Positions 44,076 to 56,165 of a stretch of 64,000 nt of DNA are shown piece after piece; within the stretch, counting starts at the first letter, position 1; every line of letters starts with the position of its first letter. Source of the stretch: Actinostola sp. cb2023 (Eukaryota; Cnidaria; Anthozoa; Actiniaria; Actinostolidae); NCBI GenBank assembly GCA_033675265.1, contig JAUJYZ010001187.1, forward strand, positions 456,001 to 520,000, read 5' to 3'. The position numbers and the translations under genes are program-made. Under the pieces are notes generated by a model, which was not told the origin of the DNA, made no database searches, and saw only the letters and a list, made by a program, of their open reading frames with translations.

Positions 44076-45417
44076 GACTTCGACGACGCTACGAACAAGC
44101 CGCATGTAGTGCGAATGTAAATATGCCTACGTATACGCATGCTCGATTGGTCTTCGGTCGCACATGCTTTGAGATTTTCGCGGAGGAAATAATTGTGTAT
44201 TAAAGCTTGTTATTGTAAAGCCATGAATGCAGCCAAGTCTAATACGCTCACTCCACATACAAACGCACACGACTTTCGCGGTAGTTCCACGAAACAGAAC
44301 TGATCTAAAGATCTCGTTATGCCAAGATCGAACTGGGTCGTGACCCCAGTAGAGTGCGAACGCTGAAACGTCTACCAAAGACGAGCTATTCGTAAAAATA
44401 CACCAGTCATATCAACGAATATGGAAGTCATGGTGAAGAAAAAACGGGTTTACAACATTTTACGGCAGCTTTTTTCAGTCTATCGAGTGCGCGCTACGTG
44501 GAGCGTCTGGTTAGTTCACATTCCACAATTTCGTTTGACGGAAACCAGGCACTACTGGCTAAGTCTTAGCTTTTGAATGGAAACGTGCAAAACTCTGGAA
44601 ACTTTAATGGTGTTGTTTTTGACAGATTTACTTTTGATTATGTCAAGTGTGTCCTGAGCCGGAGACTCACATTTCAGTTTGGTTTTGGTTTGAAGACGAA
44701 CAGCCCACAATTTGTTTCTTCTATCCGTTATTGTTTTAAATTCGTTACGATCAATCAAGAAATCAGAAAGAATATAAGCGACATGGAAAGTGTTTGTCCC
44801 TACTTTAAAACTAGCGAGGAAATTCACACCATAGAAATGTAAGTATTATTCGTGTGCAAGTGACCTCAAATACCACAAAAATTAATGTTAAAATTTAGCT
44901 ATGAATCCAGTGACTTGATTCTTACGCAACTCTTACCAAACGCTAGTCACGTCTCTGAAAAGTCGTGGAAAACAACAAATTTTAACCAAATTAAATATTT
45001 TTTAGTTTTTTACATGTTTAGAAGTTCTATTTATAGTGAAATTACGTGATGTTTATCAACTCTAAGCCTAAATGTATTTTTTGAAATATTGGCCGCCATG
45101 TTGGAGGACATCAGTTTATCATCCAACATGGCGTCGCTACAAACACACTTGGGAAAATTGGGAAACTTCGTTCACCCATAGCTCGGTAAAGAAATATTTG
45201 GTTGCACACGAAGATGCGCCAGCTTTCTCAAGAAATATATGTTAGGACTCTTCTTAGACTCTTGTTACATGTAAAGCATATAAACTACAGGTTTAGTAGA
45301 CTGATTCGGGAATATAGATAACGGCTTATTTCGTCATTATCTACGTATATAGACAAAACGAATTTTTAGCCGTTTTACACGTCGGAATTTCTGTTTTATT
45401 AAATTTGTTACTATTCC
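44076..45417. other. Sequence between Harbinger and the hairpin-array element
   Basis: Contains a 31-bp copy of the 127-bp repeat unit (44525-44555) and a possible plus-strand first exon at 44783-44840 (ATG to GTAAGT, starting MESVCPYFKTSEE). A GCCGCCATGTTGGAGGACAT / ATCCAACATGGCG palindrome lies near 45091-45135. No gene can be supported. Confidence 0.4.
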
Positions 45418-45420
45418 GAC

Positions 45421-46510
45421 GAAAAAGTGTAGCCGTTATCCCATGCAGTAACGGCTACATTAAAGTTCACATATTTGAAAGGAATAAGTATAGCCGTTAT
45501 CCCATGCAGTAACGGCTACATTAAAGTTCACATATTTGAAAGGAATAAGTGTAGCCGTTATCCCATTCAGTAACGGCTACTTTAAAGTTACAAAATTTGA
45601 AAGGAAAAAGTGTAGCCGTTATCCCATTCAGTAACGGCTACATTAAAGTTCACAAATTTGAAAGGAATAAGTGTAGCCGTTATCGCATTCAGTAACGGCT
45701 ACTTTAAAGTTACAAAATTTGAAAGGAAAAAGTGTAGCCGTTATCCCATTCAGTAACGGCTACATTAAAGTTCACAAATTTGAAAGGAAAAAGTGTAGCC
45801 GTTATCCCATTCAGTAACGGCTACATTAAAGTTCACAAATTTTAAAAGGAAAAAGTGTAGCCGTTATCCCATTCAGTAACGGCTACATTAACGTTAACAC
45901 ATTTGAAAGGAAAAAGTGTAACCGTTATCCCATGCAGTAACGGCTACATTAAAGTTCACATATTTGAAAGGAATAAGTATAGCCGTTATCCCATGCAGTA
46001 ACGGCTACATTAAAGTTCACATATTTGAAAGGAATAAGTGTAGCCGTTATCCCATTCAGTAACGGCTACTTTAAAGTTACAAAATTTGAAAGGAAAAAGT
46101 GTAGCCGTTATCCCATTCAGTAACGGCTACATTAAAGTTCACAAATTTGAAAGGAATAAGTGTAGCCGTTATCGCATTCAGTAACGGCTACTTTAAAGTT
46201 ACAAAATTTGAAAGGAAAAAGTGTAGCCGTTATCCCATTCAGTAACGGCTACATTAAAGTTCACAAATTTTGAAAGGAAAAAGTGTAGCCGTTATCCCAT
46301 TCAGTAACGGCTACATTAAAGTTCACAAATTTTAAAAGGAAAAAGTGTAGCCGTTATCCCATTCAGTAACGGCTACATTAACGTTAACACATTTGAAAGG
46401 AAAAAGTGTAACCGTTATCCCATGCAGTAACGGCTACATTAAAGTTCACAAATTTGAAAGGAATAAGTGTAGCCGTTATCGCATTCAGTAACGGCTACAT
46501 TAAAGTTCAT
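45421..46510. repeat. Left array of the 61-bp hairpin unit
   Basis: About 18 copies of a unit that includes GTAGCCGTTA-TCCCATTCAG-TAACGGCTAC, a 10-bp perfect stem with a 10-base loop, followed by TTAAAGTTCACAAATTTGAAAGG. A block of about 510 bp (45421-45930) is repeated at 45931-46440, so the array grew by block duplication. Units differ mostly in C/G at the loop and TTAC/TTCAC after the stem. Confidence 0.93.
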
Positions 46511-46960
46511 ATTTTAAAACTATATTTATAGCTTTTTTCAAGTTCAATCGCGTTTTTTCGTATTTTTTAGTTATGATAGCTCACTTTTCCAGTTATATCG
46601 TAAAAATTAATCAAGAGTTAAAATAGAAACTGCATAAAAATGAAAAGATTATCTTCTGTAAATCCATACACAATAACGATGAAGTTCCTTGAACTGAAGA
46701 GAAAATACGATGGACAGGCTCACGTACAACTGTCAAGCGGATTTCTTGTGAGAGTAGGTTTCTATGGATACGAGGAAGAGAGAAGAAGCAAAATGGCGGA
46801 CATAAATTGGTCATTCCTCGGTATTTTCTTCAAATGATCTTCAGTTAGAGGATAATTGCGCGTTTTTTATCACTGGAATATACCGTTACTTATTTGAACT
46901 TTGCTCTGGTACAGATATACTGTGAGTATTGCGTTTTATCAAGTAAATGCAGTTGTTTAA

Positions 46961-47617
46961 GGACGTTCGCGGGCAAAAAAACTAAACATGTTTTTTCCCT
47001 GAAACTTCGTATGGTGAAATAAGATCATTATAGAAGCTAAATGAGCAAATAAAAAATGGGGGTCACCGACTTCGCTATGGAGCCAGATTTTTTCAAAGTA
47101 TACCCTTTTTCTGATCGAAAATTACGTGCGTTCAATCCACGGAAAGTCGAGAATGACAGGAATTTTTTGGTAGAAAAACTAAGCGGATTGCTAAAATTTT
47201 CTTCAAATGGCTATCTAAGAGTTTATAGAATAAAATTATGTACACAATTTTGTGAATATGTAGAAACAACCTGTAGTTTTTGGCACATGTTTACAGTCAC
47301 CACGTAGCCATCGACGACTCTTTCGCGTGAAGGTAGGTTGAAGTTTTCATCTAAATTCGTGTTTTTATCAAAATCTAAACATGTTTTTTTCTTTAAATTT
47401 GGTACATGGGGAGCTTTTATGATTCTTTGTAAAATCACAAAATAAAAAATGGGGGTCACCGGTATCGTTCTCGAGATATTAGCCGATGAAAATCGTCTAC
47501 GTAACATGCGTGACTGGCTGCCATCTTGGACGTGAGGAAAGAGGACTGGACCGAGATGATTCGAACCTTGATTTTATGCGCAGAAAAGATGCGCGTGAAC
47601 AATGCGCGCGAACGTCC
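46961..47617. mobile_element. 657-bp MITE with TTAA duplication
   Basis: GGACGTTCGCGGGCA at the left and TGCGCGCGAACGTCC at the right are inverted, each next to TTAA (46957-46960, 47618-47621). The interior has two copies of a segment ending AAAAAATGGGGGTCACCG (47050 and 47445). No transposase is present. 46511-46956 holds no recognisable gene. Confidence 0.72.
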
Positions 47618-47822
47618 TTAACTAAAGGATATGACATTGTACAACGAGGAAAACAAATAAATGAAGAACGTCGATTGTGAACTACATGAATTTATTTTAT
47701 TAAATACAATTGAAATAAATAGATTTATGACTTCTGCGCATGTCTGTTCATTTAAGCGGGAGTTTTGAATACGTTATAGTTGTGGAATTATTAAGAGAGT
47801 TTTATACAAGTTTCTTCCCGAA

Positions 47823-50800
47823 TTGCTTTTCGATTTTACTTTTATTGTGTCACTAAGTGATCAGAAGTTAACTAAAGGATGGCAGGGACCTTTTTATGTC
47901 CAAATACTTGAAACTCGTTTAAAACAGGAAATGTACAAAGAATTTATTGACACATTTACTGACACGATGGACAGATTTTCAGTACAATTTCTACAGTTTC
48001 ACAAGAAGTTACCTGGTTTGAAGGATACAATTAATAAGTGGAACTTCAGGAAGTCTGATGAGAAGTCCTGTCACATGGAAACGTTTACAAGAAAGAACTG
48101 GAAAAAACTGTCAGACACTCGAAAGAAAGAACACTCTTTCAGTAACTGTAAGGGCTGTGCAGTAAGATATGCAAACATTCAAGTTTTGTTCCCTATAAAG
48201 TCATCTTTTCTCAAAGGAAAAGCTTAAGCGAAGGTTAGCCCGGTTTTTGCAGCTCTAGGCGAAGCCAACAAGACAAGAGCTAAATAACTCTCCACAAAAC
48301 CTTCTCCAACCAACATCAAAAATGCAGCCAAAGCTATATATGACAAAGTTTCTCCATTATTTGAGAAATCCTTTAATGTGAGCTTTGCAGAAGGTTTGTC
48401 GAAAGTTCCAGAGCTACTACTTCAACACAAGACACTAAATGAAAGACGAAATGACAGACGAAATCACTACCGCAATACTAAGGAAGGCATTGAAAATCAA
48501 ATGGAAGAAACTGCATTTCTGAGGCAAGTACAATTGTATTATTAATTAATTAAACACAACTGATTAACTAACAGGAATAAATGTGTTAATATAACTTGTG
48601 TATCATTAGTCTATCAGCTTTATTAATGATTTGACATCTACTAATCAGCCAATGCATGCATGATCAGTTTGATTTTCAGGTATGGCACATACTGTAATAA
48701 TTATTATGTGCCACACTTGAAAATCAAACTGATTATCATTATTATATGAATTAATACACCTATAGCTCTAAGTAAAATAATGTCACTGTAATATTTAATA
48801 ATCTCAAGAATGTTTACAAAATGTCTGACTTGCAGTACTGCTCATTTGTCACTGTTAATAAATTCTCATATCAAAATTAAAGGAGTCAATAATCAAAACT
48901 TATTGTTTATCTTTTATACTTAAAGGTGTTTTGGTGGGGGACAGTCCTTGAGTGCATGGCAGCGTGGTAGGATCACCCTTTCTTTTGAGCCAAAGGAAAC
49001 TGCAAGAAAAAGAAAAGCAGAAAATGATGACAATCAAATTCCAGCAAAGAAAAATCACACAGGCAACTTTGAAGCAATTAATTGGGACAAAGAAACCTTA
49101 AAACAAGAAGTAGAGGGGTTTCCTGATGGATACTTCATTAACTACAGTCTGTTGGCCAGAGAGTACAATGTATGTGGTAGCTCTGGTCAAGTAATGCAAA
49201 ATGGTGGTCAGATTGTGAAAGAATGGTTAAGTTCACAGGGTGTTGACCTTTCTCGTTTCAAGACGATAAGAAATGATAATGGAAAGGTAATAAGAAGAAG
49301 GAAAAGAAAAGGAACAGGAGGTGAAATTAGCCTCCCCACAGAAATTACAAGGGATACATTAAAACAGAAGTTGAAAGAGAAAATAGAGTCTGGTGAATAC
49401 ACAGTTGGTGAAATGATAGTACCTTACCAGGTAAGAATTAGCTGATTTAACAAAATAATTGTGTGACAATGGGACTTACAACAATATAATTTTAATTTTC
49501 AGTATGAAAAACTTGTTATTAATAAAGACCTCAAGATTGTGAAAAAAGAATTTACAACAGAGGGGATAAAGACACCTCTCCAAGAAATTAGAAGGAAAAT
49601 GCTGATGAAGCAGGAGCAATACCTCAGAAAATCAAGTGATCAGTTCTACAATGAATTAACTGAAAATGAACTGAAGCAGAGGCTTGTAGAGCTGAATGAG
49701 TTATATGAAAATGAACACTTAAGTGTTAGTGAAATGAGAAATAAGTTGAAATACATAGAAATAACCAGAAACTTGCTTGTTTGGTTGGACAACTCTACTG
49801 TGGCCAACCATGGATATTTGGTGTGCCTTGTAACTTGTCTATATGACCCTGCCGTCTTTCTAACTGATCAGGAATACAAAGCTAAAACTGGGAAGAACAT
49901 CAAAATCCAGAAAGTGATTGAAGAGCCTGAAGTCCACTTCATTGCAAGGTGTGGAAGTTCCGAGCATGAACAACTTCTCTACTGTGAGACAAGATTGAAG
50001 TGCATTCAAGGACTAAAATCTAGTATCTCCATTGACTCCATCGAGTATAAGGATACAATGAGATTTTGTCATGGAGACAGTCCCCAAAGAGCTTTTGAAG
50101 CTGGTCAACAAAAGGGTGGCAATTATTTTTGTGCCTCATGTGGTATTCACTGTCAAATGGTAGCTGACCCATCCCATGCTCTAAACTGCAAATTAGAAAC
50201 ACTTCAAAAAAAGCAAATTGTTATCTTGCAAGGAGCTGTTTCATGGAGAAACAGCATCAAGTTACAAGCAAAACCACTCAAAGGCTTAAGCAAGGCAGAA
50301 CTTGAGGAGGAACTAGCCTCAAGAGGCAATTTTGAAGATGGAACAAAGAAGGATCTCCAAGACAACCTCACTGAAATATTGTGTGGAAAACAAAGAGTCC
50401 CAGCTTTGTTATTTAATGTGCCAGAAGCTTCCCTCAAGACCCTGTGCCTTGATCGATATGAGATCCTGCCATGTGAACCGCTACACGATATAGGTCATCA
50501 CATTGAAAACTTTTTTTCTGAGTTTCCTAGACATATATCTGATGCTGAATCAAAGCTCATAGATGAATGTGTAGAAACGTGTCTAGGAGGCAAGGAAAGC
50601 AAAAGAACAGTTGACCACCGTGCTGCCCTTGTAAAGACAGCAGCTGTGGCGCACCAATCCAACATCATGTCAGCAAAAACACTGTCAGTAATTGACACAT
50701 TAGTTCAAATGCAAGAGATTCTCTACTCCCCAGATGACAAGCGCTCTCCAGCACTAATTCTTCGCTACTGTAACCAAGCCTGGTATCATGCTATCCTACT

Positions 50801-51803
50801 AAAAACTCTCATTGATCAACCCAAGAAACTCAACTCCCAAGAAAAATGTTTGGCATTTACTTTCATAACCTGTCTACCCATGCTGGGCTCATGCTACGTC
50901 TCATATCTGGCCAAGCATCTAATGCAGAGGCACAAGAAATAATTTTCAACAGCATAAAGCGCATCACTAAGCAAACCAGTAATAACCACCCAGGACACAT
51001 CATTCCTAATTTGTTCATTCGCCTACAAGCTGAAAAGGAGATGGAGTTGCAAGGAGATGATGTTGGCAAGCAGCAAGCCCACATAAGCAATCTCGCTAAA
51101 TCCCTTCCACCAGCTACCAACACCTGTATCCCCATAAGTATCATTAAGAAGTACAACCATGAATGGCAAGCTCACCTCCAACAGATTAGTGATTATTTGA
51201 TTGAAGGAGAAGGTGTCTGGTGGAGCAAGAATGATGATTATGTGGAATTCCATGATGTAACTAATCATCCATCACCTGAAGACACTGGTCCATTTCTTCA
51301 TCATTTTAGGTCGAGCACACTCGAGAATGAAGCAGATATGCTAGATGACTGTTGGTATCAGTGTATTACAAGCCAAACACCAATCCCAACTAACATAATT
51401 AGATATGATGAATCTGATGGTACCACAACTAAGTTATACATCAATTTCCTTAACAATAGCAACCAAGTACATGTACCTCCACCAGCAGAAGAAGATATCA
51501 ACAATGACCAAAATAACATCAACAGATTCTAATGATTTTGAAAACATCCATCCATCTATAAATCCCTCTTCCACAAATTACAGTCATCCAACAAGAGGGG
51601 GAGGAGAAGAGGAAGAGAAAGATGATGAAGAAGAAGTCATATCTATCTCTCCCATACAAGATGAAACAATCAACTTGGAGGGTATTCCATCACCACAATC
51701 ATTTGAAATAATTAATGATCAGCATGAATTAAATTGTTCTCCTGTTTCCAACCAAGACAAAGTCTCAAATATTACCAAATCAAATCCATCTAAACAACAA
51801 TAA
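47823..51803 (+). pseudogene. Decayed multi-exon gene of an unnamed transposon protein family
   Basis: Coding runs through 47823-48524, 48926-49430 and 49503-51803. The first exon has stops at 48225-48227 and 48285-48287 and a one-base insertion near 48481, and ends with a GC donor (GAG/GCAAGT). A one-base deletion in an A-run near 50840 shifts the last exon, and the C-terminus after 51530 is in a third frame. Recognisable pieces are NCKGCAVRY, GQIVKEWLSSQGVDL, GNYFCASCGIHCQ with paired Cys, a SAP-like segment (GLSKAELEEELASRG), YEILPCEPLHDIGHHIENFF and YFHNLSTHAGLMLRLISGQA. I associate this type with repetitive genes of marine animals but know no named superfamily or proven catalytic residues. 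The 3' part may lie beyond the Rep insertion at 56166-56508. Confidence 0.62.
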
Positions 51804-51857
51804 ATGGTAGTGGAGCCTACACATTACAACTACAGCTGTACATTACAAACCCACCTA

Positions 51858-52164
51858 CAATCCTGGAATAATTACATTGGGACACATGTCAGTCACGTGA
51901 CTTCAAACTCCGCGCGCAGTACTGTCACGTGACCTCAGCTCGCGTAACGTCTCCTCCCCCTCCCCTCCTCCCACCGATCAATGTTGATACCGAAAATTTG
52001 TTGATCGAAGCTCAGAGGTTCTCCCTGTGGGTCAACATTGATCGGTGGGGGAGTGGGGGAGGGCTGGATAGGGAGTGGAGGAGGTGGACATTGAGTATTT
52101 ATACCGCAAAAGGAAAGAAACCCAAAATGGGCTTCGGTGTCCCAATGAACTATTCCCTGACTGT
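51858..52164. repeat. Left direct repeat with hairpin, promoter-like
   Basis: It contains two CACGTGAC boxes, C-rich then G-rich tracts, and a 17-bp perfect inverted repeat: CCACCGATCAATGTTGA against TCAACATTGATCGGTGG. With the flanking C/G tracts this could form a stem of over 30 bp. A TATA-like TATTTATACC lies near 52096. The right copy lacks about 18 bp and so has only one arm of the stem. Confidence 0.85.
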
Positions 52165-52320
52165 CCGAATTTAACACATATCCAGAATATATAAATCAGG
52201 GTCATATTTTGCTTGATCTGACATCTCATGATGGTCAGCGGTAATATTAATGACTCTGGGATGGCTATTAGTTAAATAATCTCAGAGGATTTCGTCGTTC
52301 GTCTATAATTACATGTAATC

Positions 52321-53637
52321 ATGGAAGGGCTGCGAAGTCGACAGCAATGTATGGTATATTTGGTGACATACAGCCGTGCGAATCTTCAACAAGTACCCAG
52401 TAGGGAGGTTTTTGCCGCTATGGTAGTCAACGCATTCGAAGAACTCGATGTTGCGAAAGTTGCACATTGGGTTGTAGGTCAAGAGGATCACAAAGATAGT
52501 GAGGAAAGTTCAGAATTCCGTACGCACTATCACATGGCCCTCAAGTTGACACGTCGAGCAAGGTAGTCTAGAGTAAGAGAAAAATTGCAGTCCTCAAACG
52601 ACATTCGAGTTAATTTTAGCTCCACGCATAACACCTACTACAGTGCTTACAAGTATGTGATCAAAGAGGATAAGAACTTTCTTCTCTCAACCAGTCACCC
52701 TCAGCTCAACGACCCACCAGTGACCGAAAAAGCGATACAAGCTAAGAAAGTTAAACGAACGACGAGAAAGGCCAAAGGGAAGAGGAAAGAGCGTTATTCC
52801 ACGTTTGATGTTGTTGAAATCATTCGTAAGCAAAGTATAAAGAGTAGACTAGAACTCATTGAGCTGGCTATGAGACAAAAGGTGGAAGGAAAGACCACAT
52901 TAGCAGAATTTATTGCGAACAGAGGGAGCAAAATTGTAGACGAGGCATTATCACTAGCCAAAAAGTTTGAAGAGGCGCCAACGAAATTAGTACGACTTCA
53001 AAAGAGCCGCATTGACCTATTGAATGAAGCCTATCATGGCGAGTGTATTCCTGATTGTGGTGGTCGATGGATAGGTTGTGCTCTATCCCTACTTCAGCAA
53101 AACAACATCCAGTTATCGACGTTTTGCACGGCCATATTTAATGCTCTTCGACTCGGTCGCGGAAAATATCGGAACATTTATATTCACAGCCCCGCGAATA
53201 CGGGCAAGTCATTCATGGTATCACCCCTGAAGACGATTTACAGGAGCTTCACGAACCCCGCCACTGGAACATTTGCTTGGGTAGACATTGAGGAGGCAGA
53301 AGTCGTGGTCTTGAATGACTTTCGATGGCATCCCTCGATAATTGCTTGGGGAGACTTACTACAACTACTAGAAGGGGATACTGTTCACCTCTCCGCCCCC
53401 AAGAATTTTTGTCGGAAGGACATCGAATTCACTAAAGACACCCCCATTTTCGCCACAGCGGATGCCCCGCTTGTTCTTGTAAAAGGGGGCTTTCTAGACC
53501 AGGCAAACACCCAGATGATGCAAGTGAGATGGGTGTTCTTTCATTTCTGGCGACAAATTCCGCAGGAGCTACAAGTGAATGTACCCCCCTGTCCGAAGTG
53601 TTTTGCGCGGGTAATTGTTGACTACAAAGACGTGTGA
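52321..53637 (+). pseudogene. rep: Rep-like protein: HUH endonuclease plus superfamily 3 helicase
   Basis: One frame from the ATG at 52321 to 53637, interrupted by an in-frame TAG at 52564-52566. The N-terminal part has YLVTYSRA (motif I) and an HUH motif in THYHMALKL (residues 69-71). After the stop, YKYVIKED supplies the Tyr-x-x-Lys that would attach to DNA. The C-terminal part is an SF3 helicase: Walker A in HSPANTGKSF, Walker B in VVVLNDFRW, and the sensor region PIFATADAP. This architecture is shared by CRESS-DNA viruses, parvoviruses and related plasmids and transposons. The predicted role is nicking an origin and unwinding during rolling-circle or hairpin replication. No capsid gene was seen. 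The single stop suggests a rather young copy. Confidence 0.83.
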
Positions 53638-54583
53638 TCAGCTTAACTTAATATTAACTTAGCATTAAGTCGCAGACGAGAAACTTTTTATCCGAGTTCG
53701 AGGTATTTGAATATCCTGAAGAAACACTCTTTCGAGTGTTTTATATAGCTTATCAAACCATTAATAATTAGGATCACAAATTGGTATGATTTCCTTTGTG
53801 TTGATCTAGCTCATGAATCATTATAATAGTAATAGTAATAATACCAGTAATGATAATATGTTTTACAATCCAACCTCGTAGCCCACTGAAGGGCTAAAAT
53901 ATGCTGGTATTTATAACTTTCCACAATATAGTTCATTTGAAAATGAAATTGATTATTAATGAGATTCCGAAATATGATACAGTTAAATACACGTTTATAT
54001 GACAGTACTCCGGTACAGTACTCCACTAAAAAAATCCCCATTTCGAGGGAAATCAGTTGTCCCATGGACATTTTTTCTGTGGTAGTGATATATACCCACT
54101 CATTCAGCACTGTGGCTGCAGAATCATAATTATCCAGTCTGTTTTCGGGGAGAATATGACAGTACTCCACCAAAATCATTACTATCAATAAGTGAAATAT
54201 AATTCAGTTTAGTTATGTACTAGATGGAGTACTGTTTAAAACACGCTTAGAATAAATTATCTTGCTACTTAAATGTCACAAACATATACAACCTTGCATG
54301 TACTATAACAGAGACCGAGAAAGTAATGATTTAGATAGCGTTTTATTGTGAAAAATTCCAGCAAACGGATGGAGTACTGTTCAGTGTTCATGAAACAAGT
54401 TATAAATAGCAGTATGATTGACAGCTAGATTATCAGTGCAGTGTTTATCTTCCTATTGTACATTATCCAAGTTTGTATAGTTTTCCAGTTACTAAGAAAG
54501 AAAGATCACACAGTAAAAGTAAACAACAATATGCTGTGACTTTTAGAATAGGCAATAAATGTAAACAAGAATAAGCTCTTTCT
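53638..54583. other. Non-coding stretch after the Rep gene
   Basis: A+T-rich, with no recognisable gene. The sequence AGTACTCC or its complement GGAGTACT recurs several times (54003, 54021, 54162, 54228, 54369). It may include one end of the Tc1/mariner-like insertion, but no inverted repeat pair was identified. Confidence 0.5.
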
Positions 54584-55640
54584 TTAGTATTTTGTTCTAG
54601 CCCCGTTTCCCTGGATCACAGAGTCAATTCGCGTCGGTAAACTTGCGATTGTTCGATCTATTGTCGCTATGTCCACGTCATCGCAACAGCGAAAAACGCG
54701 TTCTTTAAATTGTTCAAATGTTTCCTTTTCAATTCTCATAACCAATGCTTGTTCCTCTAAGCGTCTCTTTAACAAGTGGAAGACATTCTCGATTGGGTTT
54801 AAGTCGGGCGAACGAGCAGGCAGGCGGTGTAATCCAGCCTCAATTTGATCCAGGGCTAACATGGCGTTTTTACTCGTTTGGCTAGGATCGTTGTCCATAA
54901 CGAACAGCCTCCTTCCGTTAGCCTTTGGGCCCGCCTTTCCAAACGTGATATTGAAATAACTTAAGAATGATTCCCTTCCCGTAAGCTATGGCGACTATAA
55001 GATGAAGACGGCGCCCACCAGCGAGGTCTTTACTCCCTTTAGCAGTTATATTTAATCCTTCTCCTCGCCTACGCCACACCCGGCCTCTTGTCCTACACGC
55101 ATCCTTCATAGGATTAAACTTGTGAATAAATGACACCCCGTCTAAGTAAAAGGCAACATGCGTTGTGTAAAAGGTTGGGTCCGACTTTAAAACACGCTTC
55201 ATAGAGCGTGCATGCTTCAGTCTTATCACTTTGTCCTTTTCAGACAACAATCCTTTTTTCCGTGCTTGCAGGAAATAAAACCCCATACCATTCAGATACT
55301 TTGAGTACGTCCGCCGGTGCATAAGCGTCGGGTTCAGACCTGCTTGTCTGACCAGTGACATGACTGTGATGTTGCCATTTGTCTTGCGCATCGTTTCCAA
55401 CGTACGTACCATTAAACGTTTGCCCCTTGCACTAAGTCTAGGCCGTGGTCCTGGCTTTTTCTTGGTCACTCCATTTCCTTTCCTTCCTTCCTTCACTTCA
55501 TAAAGGCTTCTGTTGCAGATGCGATGCGCTGATGATTTGGATATCCCACACCTTTGAGCAATGTCTCTTAAACTGCTTTTGCCTTTTTCTCGAAGGAAAA
55601 GGGCATAGGCCTGCGTAAAAGCACTTAATGGTCTCGCCAT
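54584..55640 (-). pseudogene. Tc1/mariner-like transposase, one frameshift
   Basis: The frame from 55640 encodes a helix-turn-helix start (SSLRDIAQRCGISKSSAHRI), a second HTH with the basic linker KKKPGPRPRLSARGKR, and the first Asp in AFYLDGVSF. It stops at 54918 because of one extra G; the next frame continues through FVMDNDPSQ (second Asp) to DLNPIENVFHLLKRRL (third acidic position) and ends at 54584. The length and spacing fit a Tc1/mariner-superfamily transposase. It was probably inserted into the Rep element after that element arrived, but its terminal repeats were not found. Confidence 0.83.
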
Positions 55641-55876
55641 ATTCAGTGATCGTTGCGCAACGCACAGCCAAAGATCATTTGATGTCCTGCCAATTAGGAC
55701 AATTGAACCTTACATCATTTTTTTACGTGGCAATTAGAACATTTGAGTAATGGCTACAAATTTGTAATAAAATATAGCATTTCACGACAGTATTGATATA
55801 TCGGGGATAATTTCGAAGCAATAATATCATTCGCATAGTGCGTCATTTCAATTTCTGGAAAAAAAATTTTTTCGGG

Positions 55877-56165
55877 CAATCCTGGAATAATTACATTGGG
55901 ACACATGTCAGTCACGTGACTTCAAACTCCGCGCGCAGTACTGTCACGTGACCTCAGCGCGCGCAACGTCTCCTCCCCCTCCCCTCCCCCCACCGATCAA
56001 TGTTGATACCGAAAATTTGTTGATCGAAGCTCAGAGGTTCTCCCTGTGGGGGAGTGGGGGAGGGCTGGATAGGGAGTGGAGGAGGTGGACATTGATTATT
56101 TATACCGCAAAAGGAAAGAAACCCAAAATGGGCTTCGGTGTCCCAATGAACTATTCCCTGATTGT
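55877..56165. repeat. Right direct repeat
   Basis: Same orientation and about 95% identical to 51858-52164, apart from the missing 18 bp. A plus-strand frame runs through it and into 56166-56508, but the repeat part is proline-rich and probably not coding. 55641-55876, between the mariner-like gene and this repeat, holds no recognisable feature. Confidence 0.85.

Larger units (their letters stand above)
51858..56165 (+). mobile_element. Rep (HUH/SF3) element flanked by 300-bp direct repeats
   Basis: Near-identical sequences at 51858-52164 and 55877-56165 lie in the same orientation on both sides of a Rep-type gene and a Tc1/mariner-like remnant. One repeat plus the interior equals about 4.0 kb, or roughly 2-2.5 kb once the mariner-like insertion is discounted, the size of a small circular ssDNA replicon. 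Such a layout would arise if a circular replicon integrated as slightly more than one unit. Whether it is viral, plasmid-like or a transposon is not decided. The known enzymes of this type start rolling-circle replication. Confidence 0.62.

Noticed and set aside
51929..52177. Proline-rich frames on both strands of the direct repeat
   Set aside because: They arise from C/G tracts in the repeat; the right copy has an 18-bp change and no evidence of coding.
52231..52246. GGTAATATTAATGACT as a CRESS-type nonanucleotide origin before the Rep gene
   Set aside because: It differs from the usual TAGTATTAC/TAATATTAC at the last base and has no GC-rich stem around it; the hairpin in the direct repeat is a better origin candidate.
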